Shown here: positions 26,457-41,403 of the stretch, piece after piece
Numbering within the stretch: the first letter of the stretch is position 1
Layout: every line of letters starts with the position of its first letter
Source of the DNA: Campylorhamphus procurvoides
Taxonomy: Eukaryota > Chordata > Aves > Passeriformes > Dendrocolaptidae
Length of the DNA: 64,000 bases
Assembly: GCA_013396655.1 (NCBI GenBank)
Contig: WBMV01003161.1
Span: 674,274-738,273 of the forward strand
Direction of reading: 5' to 3'
The notes under the pieces: generated by a model
The model's database searches: none
Told to the model about the DNA's origin: nothing
What the model saw: the letters and a program-made list of their open reading frames with translations, nothing else
Made by a program: the position numbers and the translations under genes

Positions 26457-29199
26457 AAGCAACAGTAACATTAACACAAGGCTGTCAGCACTTCCATGGG
26501 AATTATGAAGAGGAAGAGCAACTATTAGCATCCAAATGAGAGAAAACTGACAGTCTTCCTCACCTAGAGACAAACAGTTTAATTTGAAGATTTTGCTAGG
26601 AAGTTTCCAAACAAAAATTATGCCCCTTTGTCAATGCCCACCTTCGTTCATCATGTTCAGCTTCATAAATAAACTTTCTGAAGCCATGTGATGCCAATCA
26701 CCCAGTGAGCAGAGTCCTGTGACTTTGCTGAGCTCCCACATAACAGTGAAATTCAGATGCAGGCTAACACTTGAGGACCTCAGCCCTCAGGAAAAAAAAA
26801 AAGAAAAAGAAGAACAGTATGTACATATCTCCTCCTAAATTACAGGAAAGAATTACAGGAAAGATGTGATATCTGCCTCATCAGACAGTGTGGAGTTCGT
26901 AGAGGCCGAGCTATTGCAGTTAATGAGGCAGTCCCAGAGTGAGTACCCCAACCTAAGAGGTCAGAAATTGAAAATGTGCCCATAATTTGCCAAGTTTTTA
27001 ATTTAATGTTTGAATTACAAACCCTCCCGTGCAGATCTCGTGCAGATCAGGGCACTTTGATGCATCAGGGGACGTGCCTGTGGTGTCTCTGCTGTCCATG
27101 TGCAGGTCCTTCGTGCCAGCCCAACTCACTGTGGCAGTGCTGGAGCAAAGAGCAGCATGGAATCCTCGATCTGGGGAAAGCTCAACTGCAGACATGTTCT
27201 TGAAAAAACCAATGACTGTCCTTGCCAGTGTTGACAAATGTCCGACTGACAAGTTCCCCTGGGAGACTGCTTTGCTCCCTCTTCCAGGCATAATGGAGGT
27301 TATGAACAAAAAGTGCTTTTTATTGCTTTTGTTCCCAGATTTCACCCTTTGCTTCCCAGACAGCGCTCATTATCCAAGGGTCAGGGATATCCCACCAAGG
27401 CCAGTCACAAAATCTCTGCTATGGAACAATCCTAAACCAGCAGACAGCAATTTGGGGGTCAATCCTAAATCCAGGAGGGGCTGTTTTCTCTCTCTCCAAG
27501 GCTGAAGGACAGTGAGGCCACCTCCAGCTCTCTGCCAAAGCTGCTCAGCTCCACAGGGGGAGGAATGGGAGCCCTCACCAACACGTGAGTCACAGCCATC
27601 CACCACTGCTGCTTGCAAAAGCCAGGAGACTCGGCACATCCCCAGAGCTGCTCTCAGTCTCCACAGTTCAATTATGCATCACTGAATTATATTGTTTGTC
27701 TCAAATATATTGCTTCATAATTTCACTGCATGTCCCCTTCTGCCTTATCTTTGGAGGATCAGCAAATAACCATCTTCTAGTCATCCTTTTCACATCATCC
27801 TATCATTTTTAGAGATCTATTTCCCTCTTTGCCAACTGGAGAACCCTAACCTGCTTGGTCTGCCTTCCCAGGGAATTCATGTGGATTCTCTTGAAGCTGT
27901 TTGGTCTAGTGGATTTCATAGAAATTTCCCTAAATCCAAAAAATTCAATGCTGTACTGAAACCAAATATAATAAATGTCATACGCCTAAGAGGAAATTTT
28001 ATTTGTAGAAAGCTGTGAGTTCTGGGAAGAAAAGGGCAGGAAGATTACAATACATGCTGCATTTCCATATTAACAATATCAAAAATGTTTCTGATATTTC
28101 TGCAATTTCCCGTCTTTGTTGTGTGTCCCAACCACAACATAGGAATTTTCAGTTCTTCTACAGTTCAAATGCACATCTACACAGGCCTTTTTTAATTAGC
28201 AAGAATATTTTTTCAAAAACTCTTACATCTAAGAAGTTACAGTGAACTTAACACTTGTACAGCTACCATCTAACCAAAATAAATGCTCTGACCAGAAACT
28301 ATGCCTTAGCTGAAGACAGAATCTCATTTGGAATCCTGATTTGGGACAGAGCAGTTATATTTTAAACCACTTCTGATTAAAAGTTCTTGCTGGCCTCAGA
28401 TGATGAGAAAATCATACATTTTTAAAATTCATTTGGAGGGATGGAAACAGCTCAAAGATTAAAATTCAGGGTTAGACAGCAGACACATATCTATGACTGA
28501 TTATAATTTACAGTGCCAAATTGTTTTAATAAATACGGAATGCTAAAAGAGAACTACTGTTGCTGGGCATTTAATTTTTTTATATATTGAATAAATTATT
28601 TATATTATTTACTTACATTTCTAGCAACTGAGCTGTGTCTTGTTCACAGATGCTTTCAAACAGGTTGGCATGGATTAACATCAGTATAGTGCATCACTGA
28701 GCCCGTGAAACACTCAGACAGATAAATGACAAACAAGTATTAGGGTGAACCTGAGCCCCTTGCTTGTCTGTCCCTCATTTTGTTAATTAATCTTTTGCTT
28801 TGAAGGCATGCTGGCGCTTCCTCCCCACAGAAAGGGTGGGAGCTTGGTGTGATGGTGAGCACATCCCACAGTGCTGCAGTGAAACCAGAGCGAGCAAACC
28901 TCGGAGCCAGATCCTCCAGGCAAGTTCCTTTCCCTGCTGCCATGGGAATTACTGCAGCTTCAAAACGATTTCAGAAGTGCATTAAGAGAGCTCATTTTAC
29001 CTTGGAGCACTATTAGGAGGTTACCATGCCATTGACTTCGTTTGCTGGGGAGAGCGGATTAATTGCCTTTGTTAAGTTATCATTACCGAGGAAAAAAAAT
29101 TACTCTCACTGGGAATATCACTCCCAGGCATCACCAAGTTATCTTATAATCTCCTAACTTGTTCATTTACTGGTAGAAACTTCATAATTTTCCCCTAAT

Positions 29200-29230
29200 T
29201 TATATACACTCCTATATATTATATATATTC
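29200..29230. repeat. AT dinucleotide-rich tract
   Basis: TATATA, a short 'cactcc' spacer, then TATATATTATATATATT. Similar in type to the tracts at 3593 and 16575. Confidence 0.8.
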
Positions 29231-32200
29231 CAGACCAGTAACAGATATCTTGTCCAATATCTTGCAACCCATCAGTGTTAGGAACGGGAGCTTTAAGCCA
29301 TGGAAAACTACAAATCTCATTTTCCCAAGGGAATATGGCCTTATTTCTAGCCTTGAAAGGCCATGAAATGATAGGCTATAAATTGCATGTTTTAATATCT
29401 ATTTATAGGCACTTCTACGGTGCACATCTATGTATAAAATACTTTCTGATCTCTAAAGTTCTAAAATATATTACTGTCCTCTACTTTCAAGGTCTTTTTG
29501 GAGGAAGTCACAGATCTAAAGGAGCCAGGGTTTGCAAATGGTAGGGATCTGTAAAACATGGATAAATTAATTCCAAAGTACCAAACTGCTTCCTCTGTAG
29601 AATCTACACTTTGTTACAGACATTGCCCACACCAGTATCATTTTCAGATTCCTGATCTCATTAATCTCTCATGAAAAAGAAACAAAGCAGGTGATCAGGA
29701 CAGGGGATGCAATAAGATTGTGGAGGAGAAATCAGTTCCCCCATGCTCCCTGTGTCCGGTGACCTGCACAACACTGACATATGATCTGTCACTCGTGATT
29801 AACATGGTAAACAGCAAAGTGTTTCCTGTCACCACTTTCTTCTACACAAGAGCACAAGTGTGTGAACACGTGTGAAGGATAGTTAGTTATACTGAACACT
29901 GTTTGCCTCTGCATCTCCAGCAAACCCTGTTTGCTCCAGCTTTGCACACACAGCAGTGTCCCTTGGTGGGGAAAGCTCCAGATGTCTACCAACACACTGA
30001 GCAAACTTTCTTCCTGAAATGAATATTTGTGGTGGAGTATCAGCCTTGTTTCCACTTCCATTCCCTCATGCAGCACCACCAAAAGCAACCCTGCACCAGA
30101 AACCAGTGCATTTCCCAGGAGCAGGGGTTTCAGTGGGCCGCTTCAGCCTTCAAGGGAGTCTAAAAGGCATCAGAAAGGAGACTGCCCCTAATATCAGCTA
30201 ATGAGAGCTGGGGACTGGGCTTACCCCTCTTTGCCTCACCAGGGGCGTTGTTCCAGATCTGTATTAGTGCACCAAAGCAAGGGGTGAGTGGCAGTGCTGC
30301 CTGGCAGGACTGTGCACAGGAGACAACGACAGATGCACAGTTGATTTGAGAACTTCAAATGACATTTTTTCCCCCCTTCTTTTTATGTTGACACAGGTCT
30401 GAGCAGAATGCTTAATGCTGGTGCACGCAGCTACCACAGCACAAGATTTATGATTATTTTCATAACATAGGCCTTGTCAGGGATTTCTGATTTGATTTTG
30501 GTTGGATTATCTATTGCAATGCCAATAACATTTCACAGTTTTTTAGGATGCAGTGCAGTCAAGGCTGGTGGGAAGCAGGGACAGACCCACTTAAATGCAA
30601 TTTGTTAGCGTCCTCGATTCTAGGAGCTGCTCCCTAGGGGCAGCAAAGCTTGCAATGCCCTACAAAGGAATTTCTTAATATCTTTTTTTTTCCACAGACA
30701 ACTACTTCCATTAATTATTTGAATAAGATTTAAGTGAGATGAAAGGCTCTGCTCTGCCTTTGATGTGAACACACAACTATCATTAACATTTTATTATTAA
30801 TGGGAGCCGGGCACACGCAGTGGGAAGAATAGATCCCTTCTTATTTTAAGCTAAAGATTTGCCTCTTTTCTTCCCTGTTCCTTTTACCTCCATTAACTAA
30901 AGCAAGGGGTGAACAGCTTGTCACACACCTTAGTCATGTTAACAGCCCACAGTGATGGGAAGCATTTGCCAGCCACCAGTACAGAGGTGGCAGAGTGACT
31001 TTCAACCCTTGAGCAACATCCTCCTGTGCTTACTGTGGGGATCACCCTTTGCCTGGCTGATCCCTGCCCCACTGTATCCCTCCTGCTGGAAAGTTTAGGT
31101 ATTAATATTATTTTTGCACTCCAGAAACACAAAAAAACCCACAGGCTTTTTTCCCTGGAGACCTCTTTGTTCAAGTTAGTTACCATATGCCATCCAAACC
31201 TTAGAAAGCATTTATCCCCTTGGAAGACCTTATCCACAGAAGGAAATTGGACTATAAACATGATAGGGAAATTTGCTATATGAGAAAACAACTTCAGAAA
31301 AAAATAATTCAGTCTTAGAAAGAGCTACATTACAAGGGTATAACTATAGTAATGCAAGTATTTTACTACACTACTGTTGACTGACCTACAGGCATGGACG
31401 GGGTTTGTATCTGAGATATGCATGAGGCTTTAGGGAAAAATTAAAGAGTATAAGCACTGGAAAAATTACACTATTGCATAAGTAGGGCTGTCAGCTCAGG
31501 AGTTTGGTGAAACCTTAAGCAAGATCCAGCTTCCTCTTAACAAAAACACATTTTTTCACTGCATATCTATTTTCCTGGTTTAGATAAGGAGATTGTGCTT
31601 CTCTCACAGAAATACCATGTGTGCAAATTAATGAAGCTACCAGAAACTTAACTTTTTCATTTCCAGACTATATCATTTTAACTGTCCTGATTTTATGGTG
31701 CATTAATGTTGTTGTTGGCATTTATATAGCATATTAATTACATTGCACTCAGTTATTTTCTCTGCTAAACTTAAAAGGTCATATCCTTTGTGTATACTTT
31801 TCTATATGGAAATTTGATTTCTTTAGCATACAAAATAGAAGCTAAATCAATGAAATAATGTATTTTCTATGAACCAAGTAAATAGTATTCAGTGAAAGGA
31901 CAGTTAATCTACAGGCTTGTTGTGAATGTTTGAGCAATAGAATTAATGTTTTATTCTATTTCCTGCAGCAGAGGAGCTGTGCCTCTCCTGTACACCACAC
32001 ACGTTCTGCCAGTGCCAAGAATGCTTACACCTGAAAGAGGAAAAAATGAGGGAGTGTATACAGCTTTCTCTGGGCATAGTTTTATGCACAGTATAGAAAT
32101 ACTTTCCACAAGAAGATGGCAGCATAGAAGACATCTGATATACTACAAGCTATTAAGTTGTCACTAAGTCTACACTGTATATCTTCCCTTGAGTACAATT

Positions 32201-35200
32201 CTTGGATGTTTACCTTTCTTTAAAAAAATGGTTATATTTTACCCCCAAAAAATTTCCTGCAAAAATTGAGATCAATGGGGTGAATGGAGAAGTATAAATA
32301 TTGTCTAGTGGAAAAAGCAGTCAATGCATAAAAGTTTTTGACAACAGCTTGGCCAATACAATGATTTTGTTCAGAGATGAGGCCATTTCATCATGAAAAG
32401 TTTTTATACCAGGAAAATATTCATTGTGCTAGGGACCTGCTATACACTATTTTTCACAGATTTCCATTGTCCCACAGGCTGACACACAAGATGCTGGTAT
32501 GAATTGCAATGATAATGTGCTTTTGGATTCTTAAATTTCAGAGGTAAGCATGATTGACAGCGCTCTGCTCCCGTGCTTGGGTTTATGTCAGGAGCTCTCA
32601 AGAGAGCAGAGGCCCTGTGGTCTGGGTACTTGGAATAATGACCCCCTGACATCCACACAAATTGAGTCACAGGGAAGCAGCAGGATGCAGGCTGTCAGCA
32701 GCCACCAGCAGCTCCTCTGAGATGTCAGACCTGTGAGCGCAGACAGTCTGGCCAGGGTCAGGAGATGTGTGTGTGGCCCCATTTTTGTAGCTAGAGAGAT
32801 TGCTCTGATCTAACACAGGGAGACATTACATCTCAGCCATAAAATGGACAAGAGCACGAGGGAAATGCAGAGGACAGCAGCAGCCCAGCCAGGGGGCTGC
32901 GTGCAGAGACCTGATGGGACAGTGCCAGCACCTCCTGCAGGGCCAGGCTGCCTCTGCCTCCTTGCTCTTCATATACACATTGACATTCCCGTCCCCCAGG
33001 ACCTGGGAGCTGCCCTACCACGAATAAACAATAATGCAATATGTTCTAATTACAGTACAGTGTAATAACACTCTTGACTCTCTACAGCAAACCAAGCTTA
33101 AGAGCTAAATGTAGGGACCTGATCCACCAACTGCAACAAGGTTTTGCACCATTTGGGTGTCTGACTTGAGACAACATCTGAAAAATATTCATTTTGGCTT
33201 TTCATTGGCTGAATTTCCACTGGCCATAAAATATTCCACTAGTGCCTGGTGCATTGTGAGAAACGCTGTGCAGCTGCAGAACACAAGTGCCATTACAGTC
33301 CAGTCAGTTGTCCAGTGCAGCTGCTGGGTCTCACTGGGATGTGCGCCAAAAGCCATGACAAGAGGTCCCCCAGAGTTGTTTGTCTGATGGCCACCAAGAG
33401 CTGATTTCCAGGCAGTCTCAGCTAACAGCCCCAGCCCCACTGCATTGTGTGGGGCAGCGACACATGGAGGGATGCATAAGGTAGTTGTCACTGTAGCTCT
33501 TAACTACTCAAGTTTCCCCTAAGCAAAGGAAATTACACCCAAGCCTTCTTTAGCTCACAGAACAAAGGGCTGGTGAATTAAGATCTTCAAATTTTAGCAT
33601 TTTATACTTCGGGTTTTTTTTTTGAGAGAACATATATTCCTGTCAAAATAGCCCCTATCCTGCAAGGCAGCAATTTGCATCTTTTCACCTCAAAAGGTGG
33701 GGAAGTCAAGAAGGATAGATGGATGTAATGACCATGTGGTTTCCTCAGGTCATACCTCTTTTCCTTCTTATGACAGGCTGAGTGATTTTTTTTCTATTTC
33801 TGCTAAAACACAGAGGGAGTTAAGGCTGCAATTAAAAAGCAAATATGAATTAGAAAAGCAAATGGAAAATAATGACATATATACAAAAACCTAGGCAAGC
33901 ACACTGAGCTACAGCATTCCTTCAGCAGCTCAGGGTTTTTAAATATATATCCTTTGGAGAAGGTGGTTCCCTACTATCACAGCAAATATCTTGACGGGCA
34001 GGAAACTGCCAGCAGTGGTAACAGAAATATATGAAATTGTTTCTGAATTCTTCATATCTCCAGTACGCCAGCAACTGTAAATCTCGCAATGTAAAAGCAG
34101 TCTGGACCCAGTGGGCTCCAGATGTGCTTACAGTAGTGTAGAATGGCCAGAAACTGGAAGTGAATATGTAACTCAGTGACCATGCTTGCTCCAGGTTCCC
34201 CCACCCCAAAGTAACTGGTGCTCTCAAAAAATTTTGGGAAGAGATGATTGCCTTTAATGGATCCATTTGCTCTTTATCATTCATTTTGCACTGGGGATTT
34301 ATGTTTTGTTGTGAGGCCATCCAATCCTTCATGAAGTGATGGGAGAGGAGAGGGCTAGAGCCTCCTGATGCCAAGGACAGGGACGTGTGATGGGGCTTTT
34401 CAGGGGGCAGAACTCCCTCTCAGCCAAGGCACTTCTTGTTATTTGGTTGACTTCATTTTTGCCCCGTGTTCTGGCCATGGGGCAGGAATGTGAGGGCCAT
34501 CACAGCCCTCTGCTGCCTGAGAGCAGCCATCAGAAGCATCTCCCCTTCTTTTCCAAATCATCAGTCCTCACCCTCCGAGGACAGACAGCAGAAGAGGATG
34601 GGGAGAGAACAAATTTCTCCTGCTGCCAAAACAGGGCTGTGACTTTCAGGACAGATGGAAGACAGAAAGGAGCTTTAGGAATGGCAAGGCTCAGGGTGGG
34701 GGTCTTGCCGTGGCATCCACTTTGCCCCTGGCTTTTCTGACCAGACCCATCAAGCACAACATTCTCTTCTCTGAACCCAGCCAGCTGATCCCATGGCACG
34801 GACTTTCAGAATTTCAACTTAGTGAAATAAAGAAGAGATGATAAAATTAGGAAGGACATTTCTCTTCACACTTCTGGTGGCTTATCAACATTAGAAACTT
34901 AAAATAAATTAATAATACTGGATTAGTACTACAATGGGAAAATTAAGTCAATCTTTACTTTTTTAAAATAAAATTCCCTTTATGCATTTCATGTCACTGT
35001 GATATGAACAGTATTGAAGCATAAATCCTTCCCTCCATGAAGCCAGCATAATTGTGCACTGCATGCTAGCTATTCTATTCACATCGGAAATGCATCCTTA
35101 AAACATTCCAGCTTAAGACTTGTCAGTACTAATCCTAATGCCTGATGCTGAGATGTGTATTTTATTACTGTGTATAAATGAAAATGGAAAACCTTCATGG

Positions 35201-35576
35201 AGGATTACAGGGAGCAGTAATGACCTCCACAGCATTACGGCATGAAGATGTTCCCAGGCACCAAATGGGATTCTGGGATACAAGTGACACGTGTCTATAT
35301 AACCTTGGCACACGCTCCTGGTACACATGTACCTACCAGCTGTGGGATTGTAAACATATGTCCTTTCTAGGGAACTGAATTTTCATTTATGAGGAAGCTA
35401 AAAACAAGGAGTGAGCAGGGGAGATGGATTTTGGCTGAGGCAGCTAATGGGCTCCATCTTCCCCCTAGCTGGGGAAAAGACTACTGCTGTTCCCTGCTGC
35501 CATGGGTTGTGGCCTCAGAGAAGGCAGAGGAAACAAGAAGAAATGGCAGGAGAATGAAAAATTAGAGAACAAAGGC

Positions 35577-35628
35577 AGAGGGGTAGGAAAGGGAAGGGGG
35601 AAGGAAGATGAAGGAGGAGGAGAGGAGG
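35577..35628 (+). repeat. Polypurine (GA-rich) tract
   Basis: The tract is purine-only except for two T residues (35584 and 35609). It includes an uninterrupted 24-base purine run at 35585-35608 and a GGA-repeat arm after it. It lies in a broader GA-rich stretch from about 35515. No coding signal supports it. Confidence 0.75.
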
Positions 35629-38026
35629 CAGCAAAGTGCTGGGGATGGGGGATGCATCTCCCTGCATTCATGTCCCACCTCTCCAGAAGGACTGTCCCTT
35701 CTCTTCATTTTTAGGGGTGCTTTGGAGTGGAGCTGTGACTGATCCAACCTGCACTGGGTTGCTCCAGCCCAGTGATGGCCATGCTTGAAATTACTCCAAA
35801 AGAAGAGGAGGGAGCACACGTGGGGAAAGGGAGACAGGGAAAAAGCAAGGTTTCCGTTATCTGTGCTCCCTAAAAACAGCCCTTGCTGCCTCTTCCAATA
35901 GCAGTGAAATGGAAGCGAGATGCTTTGAAGCCTCATTTTATTTGGCCCAGTTTTACTCTAATCTACCCTGGGGCCAGAAACACGGCTTTTCAATCTGCCA
36001 GAAAGTTGTTCTGCTGACCCTGAAATGTCAAACTGTTATAGGGGGCTGAATCCAAAATTGATTACTTCAGAGATCAGACAATAGCCAGTTTTATAGTGAT
36101 TTTTTTTAAAAGTCTTTCCTATGAACTTTGGGGGGTGGGGGGGAAATAGAGAAAGCCATTCTTGAAATAAGAGGAAGTAACCACGAGCACGGAGCTTTCT
36201 GAGACACTGACAGTGGCTCTTTGCAGAGGAGGGGAAGGGAGCACAGACTGACATCTTCTGCCACAGTGCAAGAGCGAGATGCCAGGGGTACAGCATGTGG
36301 GGCGTGTGCTCAGCCCAGCACTGGTACACCAACACAGAGCTGGGGCTGTTGGCTGCCTCGACTGACCCCCAGTCTGCTTCCATCATGAGTGCACCCCTTG
36401 CAGACTTGCAGAGAGACGTGTGTCTTTTCCCTTCCTCCCACAGCAATCCCAGGCAGCTTCAGGATTCATCCTGCGAGATGCACTGAGCTCACCCTGGAGA
36501 GCCTCATCCCACCTGCATCCAACTAAACTCTCTCTGCCAAAGCCCCTTATTCAAGCTCCCCTTGAGCAACAAGAAATGCCCTCAGGAAGCTTTTGGATTC
36601 CTGTCTCCTGCTATTAGACCATCACAAATACCGTAATCTATATGTTTAGACTGTAGTAAATAACTGCTTTTGCTAAATTTCAGCAATTACAAGTGCTTCA
36701 TCCTTTTCTTTAGCCAGCCAGCAATATAAATACATTTAATTAGTTAACACCCCCTGCCAATTACAACATCTGAGGGAAGTATTGCTGAGATTGTTGGTCC
36801 TAATTATTTTAATATTCAGGAGAACCACTTTAACATAACAAGATAATTGCTTGTGGATAAGGGTTTATGAGAGCTGCAATCCTTTTCTTTATTTTCTACA
36901 ATGCAAGCCTGGGCCTAGTTAAATTTCTGAACACATTTTCAATTTAAGATTAAAAATTGTCATTTGTGAGAAATCATCAAAGCACCACATGTTGAAAGAA
37001 AAATAACTATATGCAACCCCTGTTAATACTATAGCAAAATAAGTTCCCTATGTATTACATGCAATTAAAAGTGGAATCTAAAGGAATTGGTTTGTTTTTG
37101 TTTAAAAAGAACTTTTTACATGTACTGAATTGATCAGGTGTGAGAAAAACCCCGACTGTTCCTCATTTTGGACAAAATGTGAGTTGCCCTTTACGAATGC
37201 AGCCTGTATCCTTTGGTAACTCTGTGAATCCTCCTTGCCTGCCAGCACGCAATGGGAAACCCGAGCTACCTTCTCCACTGCACATCTGAGCAATCCTCCA
37301 CTCACATTTCGGTTGTTTCCAATGTGACCATCAACAGAGGAGTTACTGAGCTGAGAAAAGGCTGCTCTTGGTACCTGTTATGTGTTATTACTATAGCATA
37401 CCCAAAGAGATATCCCACAAGAGCTTTTTGCATGCCAAATCCCAGAAATATATGCACGTATTCATCTAAAAAGAGTTTGGCCAGGGCTGTCGAACAATCA
37501 ACTGTGCTGTTCCCTTCATGCACATTCAGAAATAAGCCTTTCTTTCATGTCCCTAAAGACAGCTTTAATATATATCCAGTAAAATATTTCAACATTTCTG
37601 TTTCTGTATTTGTACTCATGGAAGTACAGCCTGTTCACAGTGGAAGCCCATTTTCAAAGGAAATTTTCCTTTAAAAAAGTAATTTGCCTATAACTCCCAC
37701 ATTATGTATTTGCTTGCTCTCTGTACAATGCACTAGTGGGGAAAATGGGAAGATGAGAGACCAGAGCCACCATTAAATGTCTCCATTTGCTCCATGTGTA
37801 AAGAACACCTGATGACAGAGCTCTTTCTCATGAGGACAGACTGTAGTGGCTTTTGGGTTATCCCCACCCAACTATTTGAATTTAGACTCAAGGACAAATA
37901 GGCCAGGCACCAACTAAAAATATGAGCTATTCATCAGTTCTACTCCTTTCTGGTGCCACCACCAAACATTAGAGCTAACCTTAGATGAAAGAGGTTGGCT
38001 GCTAATTAGGTGATTAAATATCAAGG

Positions 38027-38060
38027 AATTTTTTAAAATGAAAAAAAAAATTAAAAAAAG
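38027..38060 (+). repeat. A/T-rich low-complexity tract
   Basis: A T6 run followed by an A-rich segment with A10 or longer and a further A7 run; no flanking retroposon body is seen. Confidence 0.75.
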
Positions 38061-41000
38061 CCTGCATTACCCATTACTTTTATTCTACAATCAAAATAAT
38101 TTGAATTTATTTACCAGACTATTTGCCATTTTTACAGCCAACTGCAGAGCAGACACAAAAAAACCTGAGTAAATATATAGTAATAGAGAGGGAAAAGAAA
38201 TCTGCTTGATTTAGTGAAGCAAACTTTGCCTTTAGCCCAAGAAGTGTGCTTTAATTCAGTTGCAAGGGTTATAAAAACAATGCATATCTAAACAGTGGTG
38301 ATAAATTAGTGGAATTAATCCAAATAATAGGCAAATGTTAAGAGCAACATATGTAGAATGATTGCAAAGTTAGATTAATTTAAAATAAAACCCTGGAGTT
38401 ATGTAACCAATTACAAAAATTGCATTTAGCAGTAAAAGAGCAATTAAAACAAAAATAATGCCCTAACACCAGACATTATGTGCTGGGGACAGGACAAGGT
38501 TCATAGAGAACTTGGAGATGAGCTGGAAAAGCAATTGAACAGAAAGTTTGTCTGGTTTTACTCTGTTATGGAATCCAAGTGCTTGGATATGGCCTCGTAA
38601 TACACAGATGAAAGGCTCATTTCTCCCCAGATGGGGCTCAGTAATCAGATATAGAAACAGCTATTTTTAATGAAGACCTGCAAAATTATAAAGGCTTAGA
38701 TGTTGCTGGCTGGAATAAAGCAATGGGAGGCAGACGAGGCAATTCACTAATCTGCCTGGTGGCACAGAATCAAGCCCGATCAACACATTTTTCATAGCAA
38801 ATCACATTCCTTCAGTAGGGCTGGCCCAGAAAGGCAGCTCTGCCAAGCCAGGGGGGAGCCTTGTGCCAACTGGCATGAATGTCCCTCAGGTGGGAGAGCC
38901 CAAGTGCATTACACAGCCTTATACGTCAAAAGACAGAAAATACCTCCTGTATTTTTCAGTCCATCATCCTGACAAAATGTTCCCATCAGTTCATCCTTGT
39001 TTTTTTATTCCTGTATCTAGTCCAGTCTATTTAAAACCTTTCCAATTGGGGGTATTCATTTGGTATGCAGGCAGCCATCTCAGTAATTGCAGCTAGAGTG
39101 GAGATCTCTGACTTAACCCCTTATTTGCCACTGTACACACTGCACAGCCTTTGAATTCAATCTGCTCTGACATGCAAAGCCCCCACCATTTTTTAAAATG
39201 GCTTTCTGTCTTCTGGTGGTAAATATTTTGAAAAATGGTGGCAGAGAAGATTTACTTCTCTTTGTAGCACACCAGAATGCCAACCAAAGGCCACCACACC
39301 AAAGAACCAAGCATCAAATCCTTAATAAATATCTTTGTGGAATAAACACAGTCTCAAACAAGTCAAATAGATAATTTCTAATAGGAAAAAATTTGTGTAT
39401 TTCCACAGTAAGTAAATCCCTGCTTAAATTGGTGTCCAAACCAAGCTGAAGTTCTGCAAAAAAGGGCCTGCAATGCTCAGGTTCAACGTGGTACCCACAG
39501 ACATGCTTTATGCACCGGGCACCTGAGGTTCACCAGGATTCCCCACCTGCTGTAAAAAACTCTTTGATAGCAGCTCTGCAATAAAGAAGTGCTATCAGAT
39601 TTCTGGCAAAACAAAGTCAGGCTGGCCCTGCCAGGACAGAAATGAAAGCAAGAGATACTGGCAAAGCAAAGATAGTAGTAGACCTCCTACTGAGAAAAAG
39701 ACCCAAAAAAACAAACAAAAAACCCCCCAACAAACAAAGCAAAAGGAACTTTACATAATTCTTGGCAATGAAAATATATTGTGAGAGTTTGATTTCCTGA
39801 CAAGACAATCTGGCATTTGCAGACAAATAATACCACACAGACACAGGCAATCACTCAGCTCATGCTACAGAGTGGCCAGCCAACCACAAAGAAAAAAGCA
39901 AACATAAAACCACAGTAGTTCTGCAAACTGCAAACCCATTTCGGATTCTTTGTGAATTCTGGCCAAGCTATATATTTCACCACAAAGTAAGTCCATCTCT
40001 CACACACAAAGGTTTTCTCAGGAGGGAATGTAGGGTGAAGGGTGGGGGGAATGCATTACATCCTCATTTCAGCAGTGCCATGACTGTAATGTTCCCGTAA
40101 CAAATGAAGAAACACAACTAAGTTTCATAGAAATGTTAAGCACTATTACCAAGAAGTCAAGGCATGGACTTCTCAGCCACAGCAACCTCAAATCCATTAA
40201 AAACTAAAGTAATGGCTATGAGAGATACAGGACATTACCATCCATTAGCAAGGGCCATGAACTGCACTAAGTGGGCTGTCAAAATTGCAAGGAGCAAAAC
40301 TCAGTATTTGTCTATAACCTCATTTGAGATCAGAGTTCTCCTGACTCACCTGGGTAAAAGTCTGGCTTTCAGAGACCCTGTTCAGGCTTTTCCTGTTCCA
40401 GATTAAACCCTCCCTACTGATATTGGATACCAGGAATAAAAAATAGAAACACCCACACAAAACCGTTGTTTTGATGATGGCCTATCTTAGTGTTGGCAAG
40501 ATGTACTGTTTTAACAGCTGCTGCTGCTTCCATGTCAGGTATCTATGAATAAGGCTCAGGATGTGTGAAGGAGGAGAAATCACAGAAATCTAGCAACCTA
40601 CAGTTTTGTACTTTAATGCTATTCATCTTTCAATTCTTGGTAAAACAAACAAATTGAAAAAGAGGTCATAACATTCCTAACGTTTGGATGAATCAATGAA
40701 ACCAGCCTTTACTGTGAAATAAATGTTTAAGTAGCCAAAGCAGAGAGGGAGTGCTGTCAGCTAGGGAGCCCAGCATGCTCTTTCCTTAATGGAAATTGGA
40801 GGGCAAACGTATTTGTTCCTTACAAATCCAAGTTCAACTGACTAAAAAATTATATTTTAGGACTGAACAAAACACCTAAGAGAATCAGAAGGCACAATTT
40901 GCCAGCTCATAACACACAATCTGATAATACACTCTTCTGCCAAGAACTAGCAAACGCCATGATCTGATAAACAGGTGTACAAGAGGATCCCCAGGCCCAG

Positions 41001-41374
41001 GAAATTCCTGTGTCAATGACAGCAAAAGGGAGATGCCAATAGCCCCAGAGGAGGAGCTCCATTGCTTACATAAGGTGGGAAGAGAGGGTTCAGTTAAGTT
41101 ATGTGTACTCACTGGAGAATTTTTAATTCAAGAGCCCAGTTTAATGCTAATCAAGCTTAATATATCTTCACACTGGGATTGGACTCCAAGTAGCCTGTGT
41201 GAACACATATGCCCTCAGCTCCTAATCTGAACAGAAGCTGGTGGTCTGCATTCCCACCATCAGGCACTAACCACCCCCATATGCTATCTCAGTCAAAAGT
41301 GTTAACCACCTTCAGAGTTCAACATTAACTCCTGATACAGCCATAAATGAGTTCTCAGCATTAATCTGCTCTGC

Positions 41375-41403
41375 TTTTTTTTCCTTTTTAATTTTTTTTT
41401 AAA
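41375..41403 (+). repeat. T-rich tract
   Basis: T8, T5 and T9 runs separated by CC and AA. Could act as a pyrimidine tract on the plus strand, but no exon follows. Confidence 0.75.

Noticed and set aside
27029..27505. Longest open frame in the window (158 codons, plus strand)
   Set aside because: No recognisable domain, no splice or promoter context, and another long frame overlaps it on the opposite strand; consistent with chance in locally GC-richer DNA.
33922..34374. 150-codon minus-strand open frame
   Set aside because: No family similarity, low-complexity-free but random-looking peptide, and no flanking splice sites matched to it.
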